Positions 48,453 through 56,908 of a stretch of 64,000 nt of DNA are shown in pieces. Each line of letters begins with the position of its first letter. Within the stretch, counting starts at the first letter, position 1. A program made the translations under genes and the position numbers. The notes under the pieces are model-generated. The model was not told the DNA's origin. It was given only the letters and a program-made list of their open reading frames with translations, and did not search any database. This DNA is from a virus. The DNA lies in IMG/VR virus record IMGVR_UViG_3300048997_000353, positions 1-64,000 of that record. One strand, 5' to 3'.

Positions 48453-48937
48453 TATTTTCCTACCCAGCCCGAAGAAGTAGATCCTCCGGATTCCTTGACA
48501 TAGAGCGTAGTGCCAGCTCCTCCACTCAAATTCAGATAGATCGATCCGACTGGTGCCGCCACCACGCCCGCGGGACTACCAATTCCGCTCATCGGGAGAA
48601 TCGTGCCACCTTGAAAACTTGCACCAGGCCCCGAGCTGCTCACGGTCACGCCAACGCTCACGCCCGCGCCGCCAGTCCACGTCGCAACCAAAATGAAATT
48701 GTCGTAGGTATCGCTGAGGGCAATGACCCGCTTGGCATTCGTCAGTCCCGCGTACGTGTCGAGGATCGCGACGTCGCCATTGTTCTTCACGCCCTGCACA
48801 ACCAGGTTCACCGTGGCGGGCGCGCCCTTAATTACGTAATCGAATTCGATGGAGGTGCTGTTCTGCAGAGCGTTTGAAATGGTGACGAGCTTGCCGGATT
48901 CATCGACCGTGAACTGCTGCTGCTGAACTTGGCTCAT
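48452..48937 (-). CDS. Head decoration/fibre-base protein
   Basis: 161 residues. The N-terminal half (FTVDESGKLVTISNALQNST, then VNLVVQGVKNNGDVAILDTY) is an Ig-like beta-sandwich. The C-terminal VGSIYLNLSGGAGTTLYVKE followed by SGWVGK is the standard fibre-base motif. It likely sits between capsid and fibre. The ATG follows AGGAG. Confidence 0.7.
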   Translation of the reverse strand: MSQVQQQQFTVDESGKLVTISNALQNSTSIEFDYVIKGAPATVNLVVQGVKNNGDVAILDTYAGLTNAKRVIALSDTYDNFILVATWTGGAGVSVGVTVSSSGPGASFQGGTILPMSGIGSPAGVVAAPVGSIYLNLSGGAGTTLYVKESGGSTSSGWVGK

Positions 48938-48997
48938 GAAATCTCCTGTGGTACTCTGCTGCGCACATCACGTAGCGGCATGTTCCCACTGGTCATG

Positions 48998-49029
48998 ACA
49001 CGACGCGACATGTCCGCACACGACGGGAC
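48998..49029. repeat. Two 12-bp direct repeats 20 bp apart
   Basis: ACACGACG(C/G)GAC occurs at 48998-49009 and 49018-49029, a spacing of 20 bp or about two helical turns. This lies in the gap between the capsid and decoration genes. It could bind a protein on one face of the DNA, or be chance. I see no gene in the gap 48938-49102. Confidence 0.3.
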
Positions 49030-49060
49030 GTTACGGAGCAGCAAAACTAAACCAAGACAA

Positions 49061-49091
49061 TGGCGGGAGCGATTCGTAGTCGCTCCCGCCA
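49061..49091 (-). terminator. Strong hairpin after the major capsid gene
   Basis: TGGCGGGAGCGA pairs perfectly with TCGCTCCCGCCA (12 bp) around a 7-nt loop, 11 nt beyond the capsid stop. TTGTCTTGGTTT follows on the minus strand. A terminator of this strength behind the capsid gene is typical. The weak U-tract means partial termination is possible. Confidence 0.7.
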
Positions 49092-49102
49092 CCTTTGTTT
49101 CC

Positions 49103-51019
49103 TTAGCTTTGGACCGGACCGTACTTGGCTTCGGCCTTTTTCAAGATGCGGGAGAACAACGCTTTCACTCCGGCCTTGAGGAAGGAAGATTTCTCAACCA
49201 CACGCGCAGCGCGTTCGCCGTATGTGCGATAGAGATCCATAACCAACTTGGCAACTGGTCCCGACTTTTCGTAGTCGTTGACCAGCCAAGTGCGGCACTT
49301 GCTGACCCGAGGTCCGGTGAAGAAATTCTCATCGAACGCGACTGCTGCCAGCCAGCACGGAGCCACAAAAGGACCGATTCCGGTTCTCACAGCAGTAATC
49401 CACGGCATGTAGTGAGCCAATACTTGGTGGATGTACGTGCCGAAGGTCCACTGCCGGGAAACCGTGGGCCACTCGATCGCGTAGTAATCCCGTTGAGTCA
49501 GGAACTGCCGCACGGCCGGGATCCGGCTATGCGGGTAGGGATTGGTGTTGATGTCGTACACGATCGTGCCGGCGGGAAACATCGGATGGAGCCGGATGGG
49601 AATGACGGCGGAACCGGTGGGGCTGATGGAGTATTTGGATTTGTACCCCGTCACGGCGAAGCCGGCGGTCAAGCCGGAATCCTGGCCCGCTTTGTCGTAC
49701 CCGAACACGAAGCTGTTGGTGCCCGTCGACGAGTAGATCACTGCGGACTCGAGTGAGGCGCGGACGTCGGACGAAACCCAGATAGCATCGGGTTGGGCTT
49801 GGTAGTTATTCCACATGAAGGCGAGGTCGGCTTCGATTTCGGCGACTTGGCCATTGCCGGCGGGGGTCAAGCTTCCGCCGTTCATGTCGGTCCAGTTTCC
49901 GTTGAGGAAAGTGTAAGTACCGAGGCCATCGAAATCGGTGGTCTGGTAGCTGTTGTCAACGTTGAGGCCAGCGGCGGCACCGGTTTGTGTTCCTGCAGCG
50001 GCAGCGACGATGGTGTAGCTGGGCCATGCGGTGATGGCGCCGAGTTTCACGTTGGCGGCGGATGCGGATACGTTCACACCCCAGAACCAGGCATAGGCGA
50101 CAGCGCCCTTCATGGCGGGGATGGAGACGTTAACTTTTTGTGCCGCTGCGTTTGTGGTCACGAGGGCGGCCACGTTGGAAATGGCGCTGCAGCCGCAGGC
50201 CACGTTCGTGGTTGTGCCGTCCGCGTTGGTCCGAACGTAATTGGTGGTGAGACCGTTTACGACGGAAGGGGGAGCCGCATAGCCGGCCTGTCCGCCCGGG
50301 TTCATGCCCATGCCGGTGATGGCGACAACCGCCACAACGACGTTGGCCGAAGTTCCGAGCGCGCCCGTTCCTGTTGCCAGGGCAGACGTCACGTTCGTGG
50401 CTTGACCGAGAGCGAAACCCAAGTTGCCGGCGTTGAGCGAATTGGGACCGGAGTTGCCCCAGATCGTCATCATTTCCTCTTGGAGCCGGAGGCGCGCCAA
50501 GTTGCGGAAATGTTCGTCGGCCAGGTTATCGGTGTAGCCTTCCCCGGCAAACTGCGCCGTGAACGTTTCTCCACCGTCCATGCCCATTTCCTTGTAAGTC
50601 GCGAGGTAATCGACTTCGTTCGGCGTGGCGATGGCGTTGCGTTGCCCTTCGAGCAAACCGGAATAGACGAACGTGGAGTTCGGATTCCGCGTGGCCTTCC
50701 AGTGCGCCGAGGTGCCGACGCCGGCATTCACTTTTCCGGACTTGCCGATCATCTGGATGAACGGCGTGAGCAACGGGAAAATGAAATAGGCGGGCCCGCG
50801 CAGATCGTAAAAATTGAAGCCGAGGGCGGTGGTGACGCCGGCCTTGATCAGCGCGCGGCCGGCACGCTTAACCAGCGGATGTTCGGGCGACCAGTCCTTG
50901 AGGGGGATGGCTCGTGCCTGCTTGCAAAGGTCGGCAATTTGCGGATCCGACATCGCCTTTGCCATCTGCCCGCGGCTCATCATGGTAGCGGCCGCGTACA
51001 TTTCTTGCGGAACTTTCAT
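49103..51019 (-). CDS. Major capsid protein, with inserted and extra C-terminal domains
   Basis: 638 residues, large for an HK97-fold protein. Residues 40-200 have the N-arm/E-loop pattern (ALIKAGVTTALGFNFYDLRG, then NEVDYLATYKEMGMDGGETF). A beta-rich insertion around 225-370 looks FN3-like (KVNVSIPAMKGAVAYAWFWG). Residues 370-545 hold the P/A-domain strands (DAIWVSSDVRASLESAVIYS). Residues ~555-630 start with CWLAAVAFDENFFTGPRVSK and resemble the bacterial CFI-box C-terminal domain, with a helical tail. Own ribosome site (TGGAGA) and terminator. Assignment is from place and length. Confidence 0.8.
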   Translation of the reverse strand: MKVPQEMYAAATMMSRGQMAKAMSDPQIADLCKQARAIPLKDWSPEHPLVKRAGRALIKAGVTTALGFNFYDLRGPAYFIFPLLTPFIQMIGKSGKVNAGVGTSAHWKATRNPNSTFVYSGLLEGQRNAIATPNEVDYLATYKEMGMDGGETFTAQFAGEGYTDNLADEHFRNLARLRLQEEMMTIWGNSGPNSLNAGNLGFALGQATNVTSALATGTGALGTSANVVVAVVAITGMGMNPGGQAGYAAPPSVVNGLTTNYVRTNADGTTTNVACGCSAISNVAALVTTNAAAQKVNVSIPAMKGAVAYAWFWGVNVSASAANVKLGAITAWPSYTIVAAAAGTQTGAAAGLNVDNSYQTTDFDGLGTYTFLNGNWTDMNGGSLTPAGNGQVAEIEADLAFMWNNYQAQPDAIWVSSDVRASLESAVIYSSTGTNSFVFGYDKAGQDSGLTAGFAVTGYKSKYSISPTGSAVIPIRLHPMFPAGTIVYDINTNPYPHSRIPAVRQFLTQRDYYAIEWPTVSRQWTFGTYIHQVLAHYMPWITAVRTGIGPFVAPCWLAAVAFDENFFTGPRVSKCRTWLVNDYEKSGPVAKLVMDLYRTYGERAARVVEKSSFLKAGVKALFSRILKKAEAKYGPVQS

Positions 51020-51034
51020 CGATTATCTCCAGTC

Positions 51035-51074
51035 AAAAAAGAAGTGCTCGCGCAGTGCGAGTGAAACTCTTCTT
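51035..51074 (-). promoter_or_regulatory. Hairpin with U-run between scaffold and capsid genes
   Basis: On the minus strand AAGAAG...CTCGC-ACTGC-GCGAG...CTTCTT followed by a T run. It forms a two-part stem, and the capsid ribosome binding site comes right after. It could be a terminator separating scaffold from capsid messages, an attenuator, or a structure raising capsid mRNA stability. Confidence 0.4.
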
Positions 51075-51114
51075 CGTCTGACCGGGAACGAAGGATGATT
51101 TTTGTTACTGCCGT

Positions 51115-51789
51115 TTAGACGCCGAGGGCGTCTGCGAATTCCGGGGGAACTTTGCTCGAATCGATCGGAGCACCGCCGGGACGCGGAACCATCGTGGGAC
51201 CCTTGGGCCCATCGGGCAACGCGCCGTGAACGGACGTGGGAACCAGTTTGTCGCCAAGCTGCTCGGCAACCTGGGCCATGACCGCTTTTTTGAACATCTC
51301 CTTGAATTCGGGAGAGTCCTTGATTTCCTTGACGGCCGATGTGAGTGCTTCTCCCATGAGACCGCCCACCGTCGCCTTCACGTCGGCACTCTCCAGGAGT
51401 TTTGCCGCATTCGATTCAGCCGGAGCTGCTGCTGGATCGGCCGTTGCGCCTGCGCCGGCAGCCGCTGCCTTTGCAGCCTTGCCGTCACCGTCCATCGCGG
51501 TCTGGCAAGCGCCCATGTGTTCGCTGTGTGCCTTGTGAAGAGTGGCTGCCTCTTCGTGATGTGCTGCCAACGCTTTGTGCATCTCGTGGGCGGCGCCGAA
51601 GTAAGCCTTATCCACATGATCGTTTTCCAACGCCTCGTGCTTGGCCTTGGCCAGAGCCGCGTGATCGGTGTGGGCCTTCGCCATGGCTGTGTTGCACTTG
51701 TGCAACGCCATGTGATGTTCGGCGGATTTGCCGAAGTGCGTTCCCATCCCGCCCATCGCTTTCACGATGGCTTCAACTGTCTTGTCCAT
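51115..51789 (-). CDS. Histidine-rich capsid-scaffold candidate
   Basis: 224 residues from the ATG at 51789 with AGGAGG. Residues 10-115 are a His/Ala-rich helix (HHMALHKCNTAMAKAHTDHA), which may bind metal. Residues 115-150 are Ala-rich and 150-200 helical (KEIKDSPEFKEMFKKAVMAQ). The place directly before the capsid gene and after the protease gene, and the extended helical nature, fit a scaffold, but the sequence itself is not diagnostic. Confidence 0.55.
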   Translation of the reverse strand: MDKTVEAIVKAMGGMGTHFGKSAEHHMALHKCNTAMAKAHTDHAALAKAKHEALENDHVDKAYFGAAHEMHKALAAHHEEAATLHKAHSEHMGACQTAMDGDGKAAKAAAAGAGATADPAAAPAESNAAKLLESADVKATVGGLMGEALTSAVKEIKDSPEFKEMFKKAVMAQVAEQLGDKLVPTSVHGALPDGPKGPTMVPRPGGAPIDSSKVPPEFADALGV

Positions 51790-51843
51790 GCCGTTCCTCC
51801 TGAGATACAGATGCCGCTTGACCGGAGCGGCTGATTCCAAAAA

Positions 51844-53301
51844 TTAGGCCGTGACGTGAATCCGTTCCTTGATATCTTCCTTGAGCTCCTGACTTTCCTC
51901 CTGGACCATTTCGACCAGGATGTCGACCAGGTCATTCACGTTTTCCTGTAGATGCGCTGGCAGCGGGGAATCGGTGTCCTCTTCCCATTCCTGTTCGGAC
52001 ACGACGCTGAACAGGATATAACTCAGGCCTTGCACATATTCCGCCAGGCGGGAGACTTCGTACATTCCCTTGGCCAGTTTTCCCAGATCGGAATCGAGAA
52101 ATGAAAGTGTGTGGCCGACGTCGCCTTTTTTTCGCGACAGCTTGTTGACGCTGATCCGCGCCTGCTTCCGCAGGTAGGAGTGGATGGAGGCTAGTTTTGC
52201 CTTATCCAAGGCCACATCGATTCCCTGTTGCTTCGCGGCGGCGACGACCCGCGCATACGTTTTATCTTTTTCGCCTGCCGGAATGGCCTTGGTTTGATTG
52301 AAGCGCGCCAGGGCTTTGCGGACATGCGATTTGGTTTTGCTGTCGCTCGAAAATTTAATGGGCAATTCCCAGGTCGCCGGATCGTTCTTGTTGCCGACGT
52401 AGGCGAACGCCGAGGAAGCGAGATCTTCGCTGGCCACCCGTTTCGTTTTCACCTTGGCGATATTGGGATCGGCGGCTTTCAGCAGGGCAACTTCCCTCTC
52501 GACTGCGGCGCGGACGAGTTTTTCAATCCGGCCCTCGTCTCTGAATGTTGGTTCCACTTTGGAGAACTTGCGCAATTCCAGAGCGCCATCGGATTTCACG
52601 TAGGCAAAGTGGGCTGAGGCCAAACAGGGATTATCGACGAGCGAACATTCGCTGGGATTGGCGACGTACCGCATGCAGTTCTTATAAACCGGATCTGGGA
52701 CCATCTCGCCCACCTTGCGGCCGCCCTGCGAAAATCCGGTGTACACATTCTTCTGCACTTTTTTCCAGGCATCGTCGTCGACCACTTCGAAACCCATAAA
52801 AATTTCGCGGTCATTATCGCGGAAATCGAATCCGATGCCCTTGCCCACAGCGTCGAGCTGGTGCATGGCACGAAGAGGAAAACAATTATCGCCGCCCGCC
52901 GGGTTGGCTTGGCTCGCTTTCTTCATTTCGGCAATGACAGCTTCGTAGTAGGGCTTGGAGCCAGCATAATCGCAGACTTCATCGTCTTTGTCCGGGACCT
53001 CGGCCGTGACGATGCCCCATACCTGTCGCTTGGCCTCGTCGATTTTGACGAAGGGAATGAATTTTCGAAATTCACTTGGCATCGCTTTCTCCTTTTTTGC
53101 TGGCTCGTACTCGTTGCAGCAATCGCCGGCCGCCACGGGAATCAGACCTGTATCATCAACGAAAACTTGCAAGTCTGGATCAGTAATCACATCAAGGTTT
53201 GAACAATGTGCCTTCTCCATAAACCTGCAATGACTACACCGGAACGGTCCATTCTTGGCTCGGGCAAACCCGGTTGCGGCAGTTCCAATCGCCTTCTGCA
53301 A
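51844..53301 (-). CDS. XkdF-like prohead maturation protease with zinc-binding N-terminus
   Basis: About 485 residues from a TTG at 53301 (GAGGTGG upstream). Residues ~15-65 hold CSHC, HC and CC, a probable zinc module. The XkdF-like protease core spans ~90-205: VWGIVTAEVPDKDDEVCDYA, LRAMHQLDAVGKGIGFDFRD and YTGFSQGG, with His and Ser as likely catalytic residues. A DUF6582-like segment (SHVRKALARFNQTKAIP) follows, then helices. A strong AAAAAAGGAG precedes an internal ATG at 53082, so a shorter 412-residue form without the zinc module is likely also made. Confidence 0.75.
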   Translation of the reverse strand: MQKAIGTAATGFARAKNGPFRCSHCRFMEKAHCSNLDVITDPDLQVFVDDTGLIPVAAGDCCNEYEPAKKEKAMPSEFRKFIPFVKIDEAKRQVWGIVTAEVPDKDDEVCDYAGSKPYYEAVIAEMKKASQANPAGGDNCFPLRAMHQLDAVGKGIGFDFRDNDREIFMGFEVVDDDAWKKVQKNVYTGFSQGGRKVGEMVPDPVYKNCMRYVANPSECSLVDNPCLASAHFAYVKSDGALELRKFSKVEPTFRDEGRIEKLVRAAVEREVALLKAADPNIAKVKTKRVASEDLASSAFAYVGNKNDPATWELPIKFSSDSKTKSHVRKALARFNQTKAIPAGEKDKTYARVVAAAKQQGIDVALDKAKLASIHSYLRKQARISVNKLSRKKGDVGHTLSFLDSDLGKLAKGMYEVSRLAEYVQGLSYILFSVVSEQEWEEDTDSPLPAHLQENVNDLVDILVEMVQEESQELKEDIKERIHVTA

Positions 53302-53328
53302 CTGTTCCACCTCATCACACACACAAAA

Positions 53329-53360
53329 GCCCACCGGCGATTAACCACTGGCCGGTGGGC
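53329..53360 (-). terminator. Intrinsic terminator after the portal gene
   Basis: GCCCACCGGC/GCCGGTGGGC form a perfect 10-bp stem with a 12-nt loop, followed on the minus strand by TTTTGTGTG. It lies 52 nt beyond the portal stop. The most upstream in-frame start of the protease gene (GTG at 53334) falls inside this stem, so that start is unlikely to be used. Confidence 0.7.
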
Positions 53361-53412
53361 TATTTCAAGGCTCGTAATCGTGAGCAAAAGTACCTTGTTT
53401 CATTCTCATGCG

Positions 53413-55872
53413 TCAAGAAACTTCAGCCTCATCGCTAATGACTAGAGCACACAGGCAATTCACATGCGCTGGATAGGTGGGCACGGATGCGATCGAATAG
53501 GGCGAGCCCGCCTCGAGTTCGTCGCACTCATCATCCAGGTCGTGATTGGAACTCATTTGCCAATCCACGAATTTGACGATTCCTGATTTCCGCCAGGACT
53601 CTAAATTCCCGTTTACTTGCGCGCTCGAGATCTCCGTTCTGGCAATCATGGCGGCGCGCTGGTCGTTGAAGATTCCGGACTTGTCGATCCGCGCTTCGAT
53701 ATCCGCGAGCTTGGGCGTTTTTTCTTCCGCGAACAGTTCCGTCACGATGTCGTGGATTTTTGTTCTGGTGGTTTCACTGATGGCCCACTTCGCATCCGGA
53801 TTGGCAATGAGCTTGCCAGAATTGGTGACTTTCATTCCCACCATTTCGGCGGCGCGCGCCGAAGCCCATTCCTGCGCTGCTTCGTTCATTCCGGAAATCA
53901 TGTCCTCATCGGAAATGTCGAGCTGCAGGATCCCGTTGGACACGCCGGCAATGGCGGCGTCCTGAAAATATTCTTCCGTCTCTTCCGCAATTTTGCGCCA
54001 GTCATCCGCGATCGATCGCAAAATTGCTTTCACTGTATCGTCCGCGGCCGCTTTGTGCAGCGTGGGTTCCATCGTTGCGGCCATGTGTCTATCCGGAAGA
54101 CCGAGAGACTTGGCCAATTGCTTTTTGGTTTTCCGCTTCATGGTCGCAAAGTGATCCTTCACAACTTTTTCCACGGCGTTTTTGGCAATGATGGATTGTG
54201 GCGCCAATCGATCGGGCGTGATTTTGATGCGTGCGCTCTTGCCGAATTTGAGAGAACCGGCGGCTTTGCCTTTGCCTTCTTTGCCTTTACCCGGAGGCGT
54301 CTGCTGTGCGCCAGCGCCGCCCTTCCCAGGTTTCTCCCCTCCTTTGTCACCGCCGGTCTCTTCTTGACCAGGAAGTCCGATTTGTCTGCGCGCTGTACCG
54401 TTTACCGCAGTTGCTTGCTGGTGTCGCTGCAATTCCATCTTGGCCTGCGATTCCAGCGCGGCCTGGCCCAGCAAAACAAATCCAGTACCGGTAATGATGC
54501 CAAGTTGCGAGGCCTCCGGTTCGTTCCGATCGTCCTCACCCAGCCGTTCGCGGCCTTCGTTCGGCGTGATAATTCCGCCGCCCACCAAAATTTTAATCGT
54601 TTCCGCATTTTTTTGCGGATCAGGTTCGGTGAAGGGCTGGAACGCCATCTCATAATCCGGCAGATTGAATTTCTGCTGGATTATGTAATCGATCAAGCCT
54701 TTGATGAAATCGACCCAGGGCAGCGTGCCTTCTTCGACCGATGCTTCCTGCGATTGCTCGGCCGACGCGCGGTTCATCGCGCGGATCAGTCGTTGCGCCG
54801 ACGTGCCAAATCCGAAAGCAATCTTCCGGATATGCATGTCGTCGAATTCGTCCTTGAGCAAGGGCTCTTTGGTGAAAATAATTTGGTCGGGTTTTTCAGC
54901 ATCATTGAAGCCTTGTACCATCCGCCACTGCCGGCGCGCGGCTAGATTGCCCGCCAGTTCCGAATTCATCCAGGTCATCGCTTCCGCGATTTTGTCGGGC
55001 GGCGTGCCCTTGGGCACAACCTGCACAACGCCTGGCGTCGAGCCTTCCGTGTAATAGGCCAAGGTAAAAGCCAGCCGCTGCGCGCCAATTTCAATTTCCG
55101 TTGCGAGCTGCTCGACAGGGGACATTCCGTAGAGTTGGGAAGAAATCGTATTCCGCGGAACGATGTTGCGCGGCTTGTAAATGAGTTGGTCGGTAGTCAG
55201 ATTGACAAGCGGAATGCCCCACCAGTTTTGCGCGTAAGCAGGTTGCGGCGGCATCGGCGTCCAGCCATTCACGTCGATGTACCGCACAATGGAATCGCCG
55301 CGAAGAACGGGCAACTCCACAATTTCTCCCTTGAAGGTTTTGCGAATCAAAATGGCGACGGCATCGAGCACCAGCAGATCGTCCATCAGTGGCCGAAGCC
55401 ATTCCTGCCAGTTGTGTTCCCGGTCCGGGCGTTCGAAGAATTTACTGAGCTTGACGATTTGCGCATCGCCCTCAGCGCGCTTCTTCGCTTCTTTCTTGGT
55501 TTCTCCCGGTTTGCGGCGTAGTTGAACTTCCCAGGGAATTTTCGCGACGGAATCTTTGACATTCTCGATACAGATCCTCGCGAGGGGATACATCGCGAGC
55601 GCCTTGAGCGCCGCCGCCGAATATTCAGCATCCGCGCGCGGCGTATACAGCAAGTTCTGGCCAGCCCAATATTGAAACCCGCGTGGCTCGGTTCCTTCCG
55701 GCGCAATGGGTTTGACAGGTTGAAGGGGAGAATACCAAGTGCCGGCATCGATACCACGGATGGTTTCATCGGGCGGTTGATAGAGCTGACGGCCGTATTG
55801 CTGGAGCGCCTGGACAACAGGGCCAAGGTTGCGGACAGTGATCCCGGAACCGGACCCTGGAGAATTAGCCAT
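53413..55872 (-). CDS. Portal protein fused to a MuF-type domain
   Basis: 819 residues. The portal part covers ~60-490 (LAMYPLARICIENVKDSVAK, YGMSPVEQLATEIEIGAQRL, RKIAFGFGTSAQRLIRAMNR, FTEPDPQKNAETIKILVGGG), with PNEGRERLGED near 470. After a Gly/Lys/Pro linker (~510-560) a helical region leads to the C-terminal MuF block: ARTEISSAQVNGNLESWRKS, then DLDDECDELEAGSPYSIASV and HVNCLCALV. Portals form the DNA entry channel. MuF domains act in head assembly and sometimes carry effectors. Overlaps its neighbour by 8 nt. Confidence 0.9.
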   Translation of the reverse strand: MANSPGSGSGITVRNLGPVVQALQQYGRQLYQPPDETIRGIDAGTWYSPLQPVKPIAPEGTEPRGFQYWAGQNLLYTPRADAEYSAAALKALAMYPLARICIENVKDSVAKIPWEVQLRRKPGETKKEAKKRAEGDAQIVKLSKFFERPDREHNWQEWLRPLMDDLLVLDAVAILIRKTFKGEIVELPVLRGDSIVRYIDVNGWTPMPPQPAYAQNWWGIPLVNLTTDQLIYKPRNIVPRNTISSQLYGMSPVEQLATEIEIGAQRLAFTLAYYTEGSTPGVVQVVPKGTPPDKIAEAMTWMNSELAGNLAARRQWRMVQGFNDAEKPDQIIFTKEPLLKDEFDDMHIRKIAFGFGTSAQRLIRAMNRASAEQSQEASVEEGTLPWVDFIKGLIDYIIQQKFNLPDYEMAFQPFTEPDPQKNAETIKILVGGGIITPNEGRERLGEDDRNEPEASQLGIITGTGFVLLGQAALESQAKMELQRHQQATAVNGTARRQIGLPGQEETGGDKGGEKPGKGGAGAQQTPPGKGKEGKGKAAGSLKFGKSARIKITPDRLAPQSIIAKNAVEKVVKDHFATMKRKTKKQLAKSLGLPDRHMAATMEPTLHKAAADDTVKAILRSIADDWRKIAEETEEYFQDAAIAGVSNGILQLDISDEDMISGMNEAAQEWASARAAEMVGMKVTNSGKLIANPDAKWAISETTRTKIHDIVTELFAEEKTPKLADIEARIDKSGIFNDQRAAMIARTEISSAQVNGNLESWRKSGIVKFVDWQMSSNHDLDDECDELEAGSPYSIASVPTYPAHVNCLCALVISDEAEVS

Positions 55873-56215
55873 TTACTTTTGCCGCCCCCTGCATCGCGCC
55901 CAACTTCAAAAGCTGATCTTCGGTCTTTTCGAGTTCGGTGCGGGGCGTTGCCGCTTCGGCCATGCCCGGCTTCTTGTTCACGTCCACGACAGGTTCCTCA
56001 TAAAACTTCGCACCACAAACACGGCAGGTGTGCTGACACAAAATTTTTATAGTTGTGCCAGAAGAGGCTCTTGCCACACATCTTAAATTTCCTTTGGACG
56101 CGCCGCAGACCGGGCAGCGCGAGTCAGGCCGGATTCGCGCGATGTCACGTTGAGTAACAGGCTTAACTAACCACAAAAGTTGTAGCAGTGCAAGCCTGAT
56201 CCAGTAGAAAAGCAC
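55865..56215 (-). CDS. Zinc-ribbon protein preceding the portal
   Basis: 116 resid. An N-terminal hydrophobic helix (LALLQLLWLVKPV) then CPVCGASKGNLRC and HTCRVCGAKF, a two-knuckle zinc ribbon, and a charged helical tail. Similar small ribbons lie before the portal in other siphophages. Start GTG at 56215 has no clear ribosome site, so the N-terminus is uncertain. Function unknown. Confidence 0.6.
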   Translation of the reverse strand: MLFYWIRLALLQLLWLVKPVTQRDIARIRPDSRCPVCGASKGNLRCVARASSGTTIKILCQHTCRVCGAKFYEEPVVDVNKKPGMAEAATPRTELEKTEDQLLKLGAMQGAAKVNG

Positions 56216-56279
56216 GGACGGATTCTACGCGAGAAAAAAAGCAAATACTAGCGTGGGTGTTTGAAGCTGTACCAGAAGG

Positions 56280-56366
56280 TCAGGTTGTGTGCTTTGCTTT
56301 TTCCAGCAGCAACCAGGAAACAACACTGGAAAGAGCCATGAAAATGAGCCCGTCGACGTAAGCCAT
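56280..56366 (-). CDS. 28-residue membrane mini-protein
   Basis: Reads MAYVDGLIFMALSSVVSWLL, then LEKAKHTT. It has one membrane span and a basic tail. GGAGG lies 4 nt before the ATG, one of the best ribosome sites in the region, which supports real translation. It occupies the 295-nt stretch between the zinc-ribbon and the next small gene. It could be a small holin-like or regulatory peptide. Confidence 0.55.
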   Translation of the reverse strand: MAYVDGLIFMALSSVVSWLLLEKAKHTT

Positions 56367-56426
56367 GATTCCTCCAAACCTCTGGTGGACGACTGAAAGC
56401 AACGTTGCCGCCCACCAGATCAGATG

Positions 56427-56459
56427 CTCGTGGAGAGTGGCCGGACTCTCCGATACGAG
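56427..56459 (-). other. 12-bp hairpin with 3-nt bulge
   Basis: CTCGT/ACGAG and GGAGAGT/ACTCTCC stack around a GGCCGG loop with a 3-nt bulge. It lies upstream of the 28-residue gene. No U-run follows. It may be an mRNA structure or processing site. Confidence 0.4.
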
Positions 56460-56510
56460 AATTGTCCGCCGCTGTAGGAATTAGGGGAATCAGGCAAAAG
56501 CCGTATTTTA

Positions 56511-56669
56511 TTATCGCTTAAAAGTTGGAGCGCCCGCATCGACGATCACACCAGGTTGCGGAAGGGGCGCGTGGTTTTCGTGGTATGGGACAAGGCTTCC
56601 ATCGGCGAGTCTTACGAACTTCTGGTAGCCCTGGCAGGTCTTGAGAACGATTACGTGTGTTTGGTTCAT
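56511..56669 (-). CDS. Small hypothetical protein
   Basis: 52 residues from the ATG at 56669, with AAGGAGG upstream, reading MNQTHVIVLKTCQGYQKFVR and onward. It has a beta-hairpin then a Pro-rich tail. The strong ribosome site supports it. No family recognised. It lies downstream of the suppressor tRNA gene. Confidence 0.6.
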   Translation of the reverse strand: MNQTHVIVLKTCQGYQKFVRLADGSLVPYHENHAPLPQPGVIVDAGAPTFKR

Positions 56670-56800
56670 GCGAACCTCCTTGCTGTGATTGTGATTACGA
56701 ATGCGGAGTTTTCTACGATTCGGCGCGCCTGTCCATACCATTAACGCCTGAGTTAGAGAAAATATGGTAGTTTTTCACAGCTTGTCCACAGATTTTATTT

Positions 56801-56875
56801 TGGAGCGCCTGGCGCGATTCGAACGCGCGACCCGCCTCTTTAGAGAAGGCTACTCTACCGCTGAGTTACAGGCGC
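56801..56875 (-). tRNA. Amber suppressor tRNA, anticodon CUA
   Basis: A complete 75-nt cloverleaf with encoded CCA. Acceptor GCGCCTG/CAGGCGC pairs fully, the D stem is ACTC/GAGT with an AGCGGTA loop, the anticodon stem GCCTT/GAGGC (one G-U) with loop CTCTAAA, the T stem GCGCG/CGCGC with loop TTCGAAT. U33 precedes positions 34-36 = CUA, which reads UAG. G1-C72, C2-G71 and U73 are compatible with glycine charging, but identity cannot be told from sequence alone. It begins 34 nt after the PTH2-like gene and is probably co-transcribed. Confidence 0.9.
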
Positions 56876-56908
56876 CCGGTGCAAAAACCATGTCAAATCG
56901 CGTGCATA

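Noticed and set aside
53302-53334. Extension of the protease gene to GTG 53334
   Set aside because: That codon lies inside the portal terminator stem and has no ribosome site.
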